Shown here piece by piece: positions 11,800 to 22,091 of a stretch of DNA of 64,000 nt. The translations under genes were made by a program, and so were the position numbers. Location of the stretch: assembly GCA_030248215.1 (NCBI GenBank), contig JASANG010000621.1:350634-414633 (forward strand), read 5' to 3'. The stretch's first letter is position 1. The number at the start of each line of letters is the position of its first letter. Under the pieces are notes generated by a model. It had not been told where the DNA came from, searched no databases, and saw nothing but the letters and a program-made list of their open reading frames with translations. The DNA comes from Enoplolaimus lenunculus. Taxonomy: Eukaryota > Nematoda > Enoplea > Enoplida > Thoracostomopsidae.

Positions 11800-13540
11800 C
11801 CCGGGTTTTATTAAAAGGATAAACCACATTTACATCAACGAAAGCAATTATATAAACCAAAGAAGGCAACAACATATTATCATAACATAACAAAGGTCCT
11901 TGAAAATTACCCATTATTCTACTCTGCTTGCAAGGATATTATTCAGAGCAAATATGTTAAAAAGCACACAAGAAACCTAGTTTCAAAACAAACTACAAAT
12001 CAGGTACGCTGAGAAAAAGACATTCGAAAACCCAGCATGCTATCATTCTGTCGGGTTATTGTTCCAAAAACCTTAAAAAAACATTCTGCTTTTAGATACA
12101 GCTTAAGTTTGCACAAATTTCTATAAACATTTTCCTGAAAAACATCAACAACACAGACATTTTCATTGTTAAACTCGAGTTTACATCGAGCACTCCATAT
12201 TGCCAATTGTGCATGTTGGACGATGAAATTAAAAGCTATTCTCTTTAATGGGTCGTGAATATTTCGTCCCAAAATTAAATCCGAAATCGTTATTTCATTT
12301 ACTCCAGCTACCTGTTGCAAAACGGGAGTAATGAAAAAACTAATTTCTTGCGCCCGCAAACAATAAATAAACACATGAACATTATCCTCCCGCACTTCAA
12401 TTCCATCCAAATAACAAAACGAACATATATTTGTCCCATCTGTAAAATGACTAGTGCGGTGATTAGTATACAATGACTTGTGTCTTAACCTAAAATGGAC
12501 GTCTAGCGCAGAGCCGTCAACATATTTCGCTTTTGCCCATATCCATGATCCCTCGACAAAAATAGGTTCAACTCCTTGCTCGTCTCGCCAAAAAACATGT
12601 TTAGGATGCATGAGTCCCTTATACACAGCGTGTATCCACATTTTATGCAATTTATTTGCCGACACTGTTTTTAAGGATAACTTTTCGCCAAAAAACCAAC
12701 AAAAATTTCCATCCATTTTAAAAGATGACTCAATCATTGCAATCCGTATCTCTTTATATACTCCGGTACATCAATGCGTCTCAGTTGACGTTTAGTCGAA
12801 AACTGAACTTGCCGAAAGAAATGTTCGAAACATCTCTTCCAACTCACAACTTCGGTACCTCTTAATATTCGAATATAAAACATTAAACGATTCACTTTCA
12901 GTCTGACAAAAATATTTGGGAAATTTATCCCGCCGTGACTAGGTTGTAAAAACAGGATATCCCTTCTAATAATACTAGCGGTGGACGGGTACCACAACCA
13001 CTTATAAACCACATTGATAGTTTCCTTCACTAGTTGCTCAGGGGGTGTTACTAATTTTATCAAATAATTAAACATACACAAAAAATAAATGTGAACAAGA
13101 TGGATTTTTCCAAAAACACAGAGATACCTCGGGGCGGTATTCGCTGTTCAAGACTTGCAATTGCTTCATAGCACTTTATCCAATTTTCAGGAACATCGAG
13201 TCCCTTTGAATCAAACCAAAGGCCATAAATTTTCACTCTTTCAACAATAAAGCGTGCATATTGATGGGGTACAAGTGCGTTCCTTAGATCGCCCATTAAT
13301 AGTATCTGTGTTTTAGTTTCCTTTAGTCGGCTGCCAGAGGCCTTTTGAAATTTTTCAAAAACATCAAAAACCACACTTATATCTGAAATCCTACTTAGAA
13401 AAATATTAGTGTCGTCGGCAAACTTAGTCACTCGGGTGTTAATGCCGTATAGTGGTATCCCCGAAATTCTTGAAGTTATTCGAAGATAATGAGCTACCAC
13501 TTCCGCTGTTATGACATATAATGACGGCGATAAGGGAAGT
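11800..13540 (-). mobile_element. 5'-truncated non-LTR retrotransposon (L1/Tx1-like), reverse transcriptase C-terminal half
   Basis: Three overlapping minus-strand frames (13540-13060, 13081-12734, 12737-12000) read as one LINE ORF2 broken by two frameshifts. The first starts at the PLSPSLYV motif of the reverse transcriptase palm, then has the catalytic FADD (KFADDTNIFL) and an SGSRLKETKT block. The second carries the conserved GGINFPNI segment. The third ends with a zinc-binding motif, CSFC followed by HVFIYC, typical of ORF2 C-termini. A 3' UTR with AATAAA near 11815-11820 follows. The endonuclease and N-terminal palm are missing, so the copy is 5' truncated, the usual result of incomplete target-primed reverse transcription. 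No long poly-A tail is visible. Confidence 0.9.
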
Positions 13541-14266
13541 ATTTGTTTCATTTGCTGTATTAGTTTCTAAAAGTCTGTACTGTGCTTCCTCTTTTTCAGC
13601 AAGTTTGATTGCATCCTCCAGTGACTTAGGTTCCTTAGATAAAACAAATTTTTTCATTCTACGGTCACGAAGGCCTTCAATAAAAAAGTCGCAAGCGAAT
13701 GCATCTCGTGTATGTTCATCTATATTAGGCCATGCGCCACGTGCGAGTACTTTAATAGCTTGCCCATAGTCACCTACGCCTTCTGTAACTAATTGTTTGC
13801 GACGAACTAGTTCATTTCTTTTAAATTTTTCTCCCTCTGGTGCTTGCAGTAACTCTACAAGTTTAGCCGTTAATGCTGAGTAACTGCGCTTAGTGGCATC
13901 AGGTAGTCCACGATAACATTCAAGTGCAGTGCCTCTTAAATACGCTGGTAGTACTTTGGTTTTCCGAGCTTCATTCCAGTTATTGGCGTTGGCTACAAGT
14001 TCAAAAAGTTCGAACCACTGTTTAAAATCTTCCCCAATTTTTCCATGATATAGTGCAAGGTCGGTTTGGTATGTTACAGATGTGCTAGAAGTGGTGTCTA
14101 AATCAGTAATTTGTTCTTGTAGTACTGCAACACTTTTATTTGTTTCCGTTTGATTGCGTAAAAGGTGTGAAATTTCTTGATTTTGTCTTTCCAGGGCTCG
14201 CAAAATGCTATCTGTGCGCTCCTTCCCCGTGAAAGATGTAGAGGGTGCAGGGTCCTCCTTAGACAT
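13541..14266 (-). pseudogene. gag: Ty3/gypsy-type gag, N-terminal and capsid region, truncated
   Basis: A minus-strand ORF starts at the ATG 14266 about 380 bp after a candidate primer-binding site. The first 70 residues include a coiled-coil-like stretch. From about residue 80 a retrotransposon-gag capsid pattern follows: FKQWFELFELVANANNW, LPAYLRGTALECYRGL, RKQLVTEGVGDY and FFIEGLRDRRM, ending in SLEDAIKLAEKEEAQ. This matches the Ty3/gypsy class of gag. Near 13541 the frame runs into the palm of the non-LTR reverse transcriptase, so the nucleocapsid half is absent here. A matching gag C-terminus lies 870 bp away in opposite orientation (15139 onward). Confidence 0.85.
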
Positions 14267-14651
14267 TGAGTCCGGTTTAGACCAGGGCGCTTAGAATTAT
14301 TCGAAAATATGGGATGTACCAGCGGGTACGGAATGGTAAAGCAAGAATTGGGAGCGAGATGCGCTCCGGAGATGAACGAGGTACGTTCGAAGGCTTCTGG
14401 GGGCGCCCAGAAGAGCTTCTGGAACTAAACGGACTTGGTTATGAAGGACGTGCTAAGGTGTGATGTTGCCTACTTAAAGTATCCCGTTTTATTTATTGTG
14501 AGTTAGTTAGTATGGTTAAATTAAGCCTAATTAATTTAGTACGTGTGCTTAATTTTACAGTGTAAATTTGTCGGTTGGGTTGTTTTGCTAATGTGTCTGT
14601 TACGGGGAAGCGGTATTCCTATCTACTGATTGCACCGGGTTTGAATTTTCG

Positions 14652-14674
14652 ATCCCCAGTACGACCTCCAAAAA
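14652..14674 (-). other. Candidate tRNA primer-binding site
   Basis: Read on the minus strand, TGGAGGTCGTACTGGGGATC follows the LTR end GTTACA after four T residues. The complement has the form of a tRNA 3' end: T-loop TTCGATC, stem CCCAG, acceptor TACGACC, then TCCA. I cannot name the tRNA; a U73 isoacceptor such as Thr or Gly would fit the discriminator base. Confidence 0.6.
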
Positions 14675-15138
14675 TGTAACGCCGCTTATGAATTCTATCT
14701 ACTTACCACAAGGGATCCAATTCGTGGCATGCGCTATCAATAAACCCACGAAACTGGCCGATAATTGTAAACGTCCAGAGCGAAAAGATAATACGAAAAA
14801 CTCGGTTTTCCAAGCGATAAATACGGCGCACACAGCCCGTTGGTAAGAAAATGTAAACTGCCAATTGCACTGAAGTAAACAGCAAAATTCCAACTAGTTC
14901 TGTTCTCTAACCGCGCTCTCCGTTTATATATCAGCTAATTGTTTAGCCTTAACATTCAGAATTTTACAACATTTTTTTAACTACCCTTTTCAAATCTTCC
15001 AACTTTGCGCATTTCATAAAATCAACATTTCAAATTATTTTCTCTTTTTCTCCATTTACAGCTCGTGAACAATGCCTATTCATCACTGGTTTTAAATATA
15101 AAAATTTAAGCAAAGTATGAATAATCACCAAAAGTTAC
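14675..15138 (-). repeat. Solo-visible LTR of the gypsy-type element
   Basis: The 464-bp segment ends in the short inverted repeat TGTAAC...GTTACA and sits directly upstream (minus sense) of the primer-binding site and the gag start. A second copy for comparison is not visible in the window, so the outer boundary at 15138 is inferred from the TG/CA-type end and from the abrupt switch to plus-strand gag coding sequence at 15139. Confidence 0.6.
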
Positions 15139-15553
15139 ACTGCGCCACACTGCAATTAAAGCAGCCTTGAAGGGTTTAATTGAAACTCAACAGGCTATGA
15201 TACACCAACTTACAAATAAAACGGACCGACGTGTTTCATTTGTAGAAGACGGTGCAGTAGCCGCTATCGAACCAGAAGATAAATATAAAAATTTAAGTCT
15301 TGAAATAGAACGATTGCATAGAAGATTAGATGGGTTCTTTCGGGTACAAAATAATCGTAGACCAGATTCGAGAAGATTTAGTTCACCGGGTTACCTTGGA
15401 CGCTCCACCACTTCGGGCAACATACGCTGTGAACACTGTAATGGTGCACACCACAGCTATACTTGTACTCGAAAACCATACACTTCTAGTTACCGGTCAG
15501 CAACGCCAGACAGACCCAGTAGAAGTCCGGGACGAACATTTAGAGGACAATAA
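15139..15553 (+). pseudogene. gag: Gag C-terminus with nucleocapsid zinc knuckle
   Basis: An open frame runs from the LTR edge through a charged helical region (LIETQQAMIHQLTNK, then NLSLEIERLHRRLD) to a zinc knuckle CEHCNGAHHSYTC, spacing CX2CX3HX4C, and a basic Arg/Ser/Pro tail typical of nucleocapsids. It has no start of its own at the LTR edge and is the natural continuation of a gag such as the one at 13541-14266. TAA at 15551 ends it, but the same frame continues in the envelope ORF without any shift. Confidence 0.8.
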
Positions 15554-17985
15554 CCATACTATACTAGTCGGAATGAGCAGCGAGGACCTACCCTAAGCAC
15601 ACCTAGACGTGCTAGTCCATCTCCAGCACGCGGAGCTCAGCATAGCAGCAATAACCGAGATCGAAACTATGTTAACAGTATTGATACTACAAACTTGGAG
15701 AATTTACAGGCAGAGAATGACGCTTTGAGGGATCACTTGCAACGGTTAAGTGAAGCTGGACCGACATCCTTTTTAGCAAATGTGATACCACACACTAAAC
15801 CTCAACAAAAAATTATTAATTCATACCAACCAACCACAAAATTTAGGTTTATACTCATCATTGCTTTTGTACTTATATACTACTGTTTTTATTGCGGTCA
15901 CTGCGGTACATATAACTTTTGTCAAGGTAACAAAGGGGGTCACGCTATAGCAATCCCACAAACACTCACCTGTGTTAATCCTCATGTGGCAAAAGTACAG
16001 GATATAGATATTAGACTTTTTACACCTCGAACCGAACCCGTAATAAGGACCACATGGAAATGTTCTATTATACAAAGAACTATTTGCACTAACACTGGGT
16101 TCTTCGGTTCAAAAGGAATCGTTTCAGATAACACTTATGAAAAACCAGCTGATATTATCACTTGCAAAATAGCACGCACTAACAAGGTCTATAGAAATAC
16201 AACGCTCATTCAGACAACTCCAACTACCTGGTCTACCTTGCAAACTTTAAATGTGAAATACAAATGGTGCTGCTATAGTTTCTGCCAGTCAATTGAGAAT
16301 TTTCTCCTAGAGGTTGGCCAAGCCGCGACATTTAATGGTGTGGTTCTAGTTAGTAGTCTAGGGGATCTTAGCGCCTGCACAACCTCCAATGACTATTGTC
16401 AAACACGTACAGCAACCTACGTCTGGATCAAACATTTTCCACCAGGACCTTTATGTCACTTACAAGAGCATGGTACATACACCGGAAAAATTAGTAACCA
16501 GCACATCATTGTCGATGAGGTTCAAGGAGCATTTACACTTACTAATATTACCACTATAAATTGCCGATGCACAAAGGGTATTCTACATGAGACATTTGAA
16601 GGGGTTAGTATCGAATTTCTTTCCGTTAATAGTTTACAACTGAAATCTCTGCAAACCCAATACTCGATGCAAACAGATGACAATATTGCATCAAACACCA
16701 GTGAACATACTAACGCCATCGATCCTGTCAATACTAAATTAAATTATTTACAATACCAAATTAATAGAATGCAAATTGAAAGTTTTGCACGGGTATGGCA
16801 AGAGTTATGTGCTAATAGGAAACGACAACTACATATGATAAAACAATTAATAACACTAGATGCCACATTGGGAGCCAGAGTTTTACTTCAGCGGGACAGC
16901 ATACATGCAGTTATAGCTGGTGAAGCACTTCTCGTATGGGACTGTATACCAATCGAAGTTACATATTTTTATTGGGACCACAATTTAAATGGAACCTGTT
17001 ATGAGTATATACCTGTTGAAACAAAACTCAAAACACTTTTTGTTTTGCCAGGTACTAAAGATCTAGTGGCTGAATCAAAAATTATACCTTGCAATACACC
17101 ACTGCATACTTATTACCAACTTCAAAATCGTTGGCATTCTATAGGACAGGAAATTCATGTATCCGACGTACCACTGAATCTAATCTGGACCTCAAAATTT
17201 AAATTCTTTTCTTTTAATGCCAGCTCAATTGCTCTGAGACATACTTCAAACTACCTACCTTATATGTACCAACTCTTAAATGAAAGACAACGGTACCGCG
17301 ACACACAAACGCAATTAGACAGACTTGTTAATTACACAGCAGGAATGTCTTACGATCCATCAGTCGTCTATAATGTGATTAAAGGAACCGGAGACGGTAT
17401 AGCTACGGTGGTTAAAAGTTATGGTAATACAGTTGGCAAAATATTTCATAGTGTTACTACCGACACTATAAGTTTAGTCAATGGCTTGCTGCGGGGACCC
17501 ATACAAATTATTATCAATCTCATAGTTATTATAGGCCTTATGTTAGCAGTTATTGGGTTCCTATATGTAGGCTATAAAAGAAGACTGTTTCAAAAATGCA
17601 AACCGCGGAAAACCATATTTAAAAACCGAACTATAACAAGGTTTTGGCCCGTGTCTAAAAGAATTCACCACCAGAAGTGCCGGAATTACCAGATGTACTA
17701 AAACCGAATGAACAAATTTTGAATACAGAAACAACAAGAAAACCTTCTTGGGCTATTATTGAGATTTCCGAAAAAGATACACCAATTTGGCCACCAAAAT
17801 CAATTTGTGGTACAAAAACGGGTAATTTTCTTATTCCAGCTGAAGTGGCTGAGAGAAAAATGACTATTATTTTCCGTTCTCCGAATATTTCTGACGCCAC
17901 TCTCATAGCAAAAATGCTGCTGTTTTCCAATTCAAACACAATAGCCATTCATCGCAAAACTTTTAAGCATCCAACTTTAAGTTAA
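15554..17985 (+). pseudogene. env: Class III (gB/chuvirus-like) envelope glycoprotein of an LTR retroelement
   Basis: After the in-frame TAA at 15551 the same frame is open to 17701. Numbering from the TTG at 15695: a short coiled-coil-like leader, a hydrophobic segment at about 50-68 that could be the signal anchor, a cysteine-rich ectodomain, and a second membrane segment at about 603-626 followed by a basic tail. The ectodomain has the C-x7-C-x4-FFGSK arrangement (residues 123-140) and a later VWQELC...VLLQRDS...LLVWDC block (about 368-417). These are arranged as in class III fusion glycoproteins of herpesvirus-gB/rhabdovirus/chuvirus type. Many N-x-S/T sites are present. The tail is frameshifted: at about 17660 coding-like sequence (PEVPELPDVLKPNEQ) moves to another frame and runs to 17985. 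Without protease, reverse transcriptase or integrase this locus cannot move by itself. Class assignment is by motif pattern, not alignment. Confidence 0.75.
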
Positions 17986-17989
17986 CAAG

Positions 17990-18236
17990 TGAATCACTAA
18001 CATTAGCTGAGCGCTTGTTACACGATAATGCAAGGTTAAAAACTTAAAGTAGGCTTTAAAGTTTCGAACTCAACTTTATTTGGTCGTGGAGTATTTATGC
18101 GCTACAATTTGAAATAATTGACATTTATTTACTCTAATTAAGGTTTAGGGACTCTATTCGCTTACGGACTCTTATTAGGGATACGGACTCCTATTGATTT
18201 GGACTCAAAATGGGAAGTCCCGCTAATTAACTACAG
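17990..18236. mobile_element. Tc1/mariner-like MITE, truncated copy
   Basis: The right end ...CTACAG is followed by TA (18237-18238). The body shares TGATAATGCAAGGTT, the ACTTTATT block and CGGACTCCTATTGA with the full copy at 43885-44322. The left end is missing; it begins where the envelope tail stops. Confidence 0.75.
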
Positions 18237-18265
18237 TAAGTATTCAGGCGGCGCAGATGCTTAAC

Positions 18266-18456
18266 TTGTTTAAGAAACGTACTTTTAAAATATTGAATCC
18301 GTTGCGTTCAATTTCGGCGCATATTTCGTCGGAAAATTCGTACGCATCCGGTTTAATAATTGCCAGTGTTTTCTCTGAATGATTTATCATACTTTTTTGT
18401 AGTTTTAAAGCAAATTTCAAATTTGACGCTAAATAAAAATGCAAAACACGGATCAT
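18266..18456 (-). CDS. Nucleoside-diphosphate-kinase-like N-terminal exon (NME5-like?)
   Basis: The translation contains EKTLAIIKPDAY followed by EICAEIERNGFNILKVRF. This is the first beta strand, KPD motif and first helix of the NDK domain. The sequence is most like testis/cilia-type NDKs (NME5, NME7, NME9), but this fragment is too short to choose. Two in-frame ATGs, at 18456 and 18390, precede the domain; the second gives the shorter leader usual for the family. A donor AA|GTTAAG at 18266/18265 would end the exon. No following NDK exon is found to the left, where a MITE begins 28 bp away and the retroelement cluster follows. It is either an exon with a very long intron or an orphaned fragment. 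Confidence 0.6.
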
Positions 18457-19327
18457 TTTAAACTTATAGGGAACATCCTTTTGAACGAGGAAACTGAACT
18501 ATGAAATGTGAAACAATTTCTCGACTATTCGTTTTGCGTCTGTGATAGTTTACAATTTCAAATTGCGATACAGTTGCATTGGCGGCATAAATTAAATATT
18601 TGAAGCTGTGATTGCTTGGGTTTAAAATATTTCTTAAAAATGTTAATTTTCAAAATTTCAACATTTCATGCCGAAATTTCTTAAATTTATAAAATATATT
18701 CATTTCGATGTTTTATATATACATATATATGTATATAAGTATATATCAAGTGCAAATAAATTCAAACTTTGTCACAACTAAATCATTACGCCATTTCAGG
18801 GTCAAAAACCCTCTGCGTGTCTCTACTGCTTACGATGCTGCTTCACTATCGATATTCCAACCGCAGTCGCCGAAATTTCTCATTCATAGGACGAATTAAA
18901 AAACTTAGAAGAAATTAAAAAAATAGGCTTAGATTGAAGGCGAAAACTGAAAATTAAAGTTCTGAACATAAACGAGTTGATTTTCAATCAATATGGTTGA
19001 AATGTTTTAGAAAACATAATGCGACATATGGGTTTACGTTTCTCTTTTTTCATTTTAATATTAAAGGTCAAAGAACGCGTAAACAAGAACTCGGTTTGAA
19101 ATAAGATAATAAACCGAACAAATTTTATATACGAATGCAGTTACAGAAAACGGTTGCTAAGTAACGACAACAATAATCTTGGTGTAGAATAAATATAAAA
19201 ACGCAGGGTACGCAAGTGTACTCAACATAGGTTGGCTATAAAATATTTTGAAGACATTGAGCAAACTATAGGCCGCAAGAGACTAGAAGCATCGATTTGT
19301 CACTTAGAACATATGCTATTGCAAGTA
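18457..19327. other. AT-rich stretch upstream of the NDK-like exon
   Basis: No supported gene. A short TA/TG-rich simple sequence lies at about 18710-18745. This region would contain the NDK-like gene's promoter if that exon is functional. Confidence 0.4.
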
Positions 19328-19712
19328 CTGTAGGGACCCGAATAAGCGAGAAGGGGGTAATAAGATGGGGTCGCCATTTTGGGTAGTCCGTAACAGATAG
19401 AATCCCTAAACCCTATTTAGAGTCGATAAATGTCAATCATTCCTAACTGTAGCGCATGACTGACTCCAGGACCAAACAATTTGAGTTTGAAACTTGAAAG
19501 CGTACTTAAGTTTTGAAAATAGATTCCTTAGTATAACCTTGCATTAGCGCTCAAGCTGTTGACACAAGACAAATAAAAGTTTAATTCAACGGATAGTTGC
19601 AGTACCGGTTATTATGTCGCTAACAAAGAATGACGGAGCGTGGGATAAAAATAAACAACAGTCTGTAACCGAATAACAGGGAGGTACCCTTTGGAGAGGC
19701 CAAATAAATCTC
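19328..19712. mobile_element. Tc1/mariner-like MITE, opposite orientation, one end lost
   Basis: TA (19326-19327) precedes CTGTAGGGACCCGAATAAG, the same terminus as in the 43885-44322 copy read from the other side. Homology continues through GGTCGCCATTTTG, CTTGCATTA and CGTTTAATTCAACGGATAG-like words to GAGGCCAAATAAAT at about 19712, then stops without the other terminus. Confidence 0.8.
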
Positions 19713-19963
19713 CTATCAATGTTTTTAACCACCAGGTTGCTAAATGTTAACAAACTTTCACGCTCGCCACATTCGCTGGCCTACTGCTTTACTTAATATC
19801 ACATAACTCAATCGAACTGAAATATGCAAGAATGGTAATAAAACAGTTTTGGGGTGAGGTGTTCCGTGTGCTGTCTAAGCTTTTTCCTGAGCTGTTCCGC
19901 TGCTAAAGTAGAACACGTCAATGAATTTCGCTTCAAAGATGAGTTCACTCTCTAGATCCACCG

Positions 19964-20221
19964 TTGTGCAACTTTGGTGTGAAACTTTTTCGGAAAGGTA
20001 TCCTCACAGCTATGAAACACGAGGGTGACCTCGCAAAATTTCAGATCAATCGTCGAGAAGTTCTGGATCCACCTCTACGTTATGGAGGCCCATCCTGGAG
20101 TTTGGAGGGAGATCCCATCCCTGTCTGCTCCGGCTCTGCATATATTGCAATTCCGCAATATTTTCAGGACACTGGACCTTTAGTAGTTGAAGTATTTAAA
20201 ACCTATGAACGACTTTATTAG
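19964..20221 (+). CDS. Uncharacterised ORF fragment with coding-like composition
   Basis: An 85-codon frame reads LFRKGILTAMKHEGDLAKF, then REVLDPPLRYGGPSWSLEG, then GSAYIAIPQYFQDTGPLVVE and a TAG stop. Its base composition and codon use (CCC, TCC, GAC) are richer in GC than the flanks, which suggests real coding origin. There is no good ATG at the start (TTG at 19964) and no clear acceptor, so it may be the tail of a gene or of a transposon protein. I do not recognise the family. Confidence 0.4.
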   Translation: MCNFGVKLFRKGILTAMKHEGDLAKFQINRREVLDPPLRYGGPSWSLEGDPIPVCSGSAYIAIPQYFQDTGPLVVEVFKTYERLY

Positions 20222-20682
20222 CCGAGACGTTGAAAGCATTTGAGGTAAGGTCTAAACCCACGGTTCCTACCTAAACTGGCTGGCTTGGAGGCTACGCCAT
20301 GAGCGCAATGGTAAATTACCGCGCTATGAAAACGGTGTACAGTCGAAAATAGGATAGACAGTCAAGGGACGACCTTGTTGAATATTGAACCAATGCAAAA
20401 AGTACTGATGGTTTCTGGCACGCTTCGCTCGCGATGTTTTTTGCGACATATTGCGGTGTAGACCCGTGCAAAAATATACTGGATCAGCAACCGGCAATGA
20501 ATAATTCAGTGCAAACTGCAAATTGTGTACGCGAATTCTACTCGAATTTTTTATGTCATTTGAGAGCTTTGTTTGCCTGGTATGGCTAGTCTTGTGTAGC
20601 TCAGCGGCGGCTGTGGCTACACCATATATAGGTGGAAATTAGACTGTTTTAAACAAGTCGCTGCCCCCAATATTGTTCCTAC
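20222..20682. other. Stretch without a supported feature
   Basis: Nothing coding or repetitive could be supported here beyond short open frames. Confidence 0.4.
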
Positions 20683-21053
20683 GCTGCAAAAAATGGTGAG
20701 TCTATTTGACTCTCTCCGATATAGGCTCTACACATGCGACGCTGTGAGTTGAACTTGACTCAATTTGTGTAGTCCCGTAAGCCCAATGCGGAAAAAAGAG
20801 TCAATTTGACACACCATTTTTGGCCCATGTATAGAATATGGCCGGAACGTTTTCCGGCGGGACTGTAATAGTATAAGTTTAAACGTTAGACTAATTGATT
20901 GCTTAAATTTAGGCTTAGGCTTAGGTTTAGGCTTAGGAATCTGCTCATTCTTACGTTTAGGCTTTAGGCTTTAGGTTTAGGCGTTAGGCTTAGGAGTATG
21001 CTTATACTACTGTCCAGGCCTTGTTCTATACATTGGCCCCATTTTTGGCAGTG
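20683..21053. mobile_element. Palindromic MITE (CTGCAAAAAATGGTGAGTC family) split by a later insertion
   Basis: The left arm CGCTGCAAAAAATGGTGAGT and the right arm GACACACCATTTTTGGCAGTG are inverse copies. The right arm is cut by the TTAGGC-bearing element at 20822-21038 and resumes afterwards. A complete copy of the family is at 42834-43036. Confidence 0.75.
20822..21038. mobile_element. hAT-like MITE of the TTAGGC-bearing family
   Basis: Ends GGCCCATGTATAGAA and TTCTATACATTGGCC are inverted repeats. The 8-bp target duplication CCATTTTT (20814-20821, 21039-21046) is perfect. The core holds runs of GGCTTA/TTTAGG in one orientation. It is inserted in the palindromic MITE around it. Confidence 0.93.
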
Positions 21054-21507
21054 TACGTTCCTGAAACTTTACATTTAAGTTGCAATCCATCGTAAACAAG
21101 ATTTACATCTGTATTTTTACTTCCGGGTTGCACAGAACTGGTATCCGGCAACAACTTTTATTACAACGCGTATAATTAACCATAGGCTAAATGTGTATCT
21201 GCGAAGAATAAGTACCGGATATAAAAAATTATAATTTATTTGCTAGAATAGCTTAGCGACTATTCAGATGCGATAAAGTATTATTTTACCCAAATGCTAT
21301 GATTTGTACCTATTAACCTGTTTGTTAGTTTCAATTTCCGGTTCTAGTAATGGTTACTTATCCGCGATTCGTCTGTGTAATATTTTGAACGAAATGTTAC
21401 TAGGCAATTTTGGTGTTGTTTTGAATAACATTTAAATCCAATCGATTTTCAAAGTATATGTCTTGCAAACAACCCTTTCTGCATGGCGAGGATTTGTTTG
21501 AAATTTT

Positions 21508-21707
21508 GGCCAATGTATACAACAGAGCCAGAGCAGTAGCATATTCCTAAGCCTAAACCTAAACCTAAGCCAAATCCTAAACAAGCGTGAGAATGAGCTT
21601 ATGCCTAAGACTAAGCATAATACTAAGCAAAAAAATAATGTAAAGCTTAAGTTTACTCTATTGCAGGCCCCCAGAAAAACGTTTCGCCTGTAATTTTTAC
21701 ATGAGAC
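21508..21707. mobile_element. hAT-like MITE of the TTAGGC-bearing family, reverse orientation
   Basis: Starts GGCCAATGTATACAACAGAG; the right end is decayed (CATGAGAC) but the 8-bp duplication GAAATTTT is intact (21500-21507, 21708-21715). The core reads CCTAAGCCTAAACC, the complement of the TTAGG(C/T) runs. Confidence 0.88.
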
Positions 21708-22091
21708 GAAATTTTTACTTTAAAAATCAATTTTATACTTTGATCAACATTCGCTGACCACAAAGGCCAGCAAAACGTACGCCTTCAATGCATACGGTGG
21801 AGTTATTTAAGCTTTACAATGTTTCAATTTTGGTATGAATCTATGGTCTTGAATTTTCCAGTAAATTTTTATTTTAACTTAAATTAGCTCATAGTTTTAG
21901 ACTTCCAATAGAGATCGCGAAGAATGATTCGCTAAGTTATCTCAACTGTAGAAGTGTGTAGCAGAACCGGTTAAGTGTCCTCAGCATAGGGCTAGCACGT
22001 CACACTCGGTCGGTCTAAACTGGTGCAATTGGCCAGTGGCAGATTCGCCTTGTTCGTTGGGTCTGACTTGGGACGGCAGTGTTTATAGGTT

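Noticed and set aside
12478-12795. Plus-strand open frame opposite the LINE
   Set aside because: It is antisense to reverse-transcriptase C-terminal coding sequence with clear motifs.
14699-14893. Short minus-strand frames within the LTR
   Set aside because: They fall entirely inside the inferred LTR and have no domain or start support.
17655-17948. Minus-strand open frame of about 97 residues
   Set aside because: It is antisense to the frameshifted envelope tail, whose plus-strand reading continues the protein-like composition.
20822-21038. Nematode origin of the window from TTAGGC repeats
   Set aside because: The runs lie inside a mobile element and say nothing about the true telomere.
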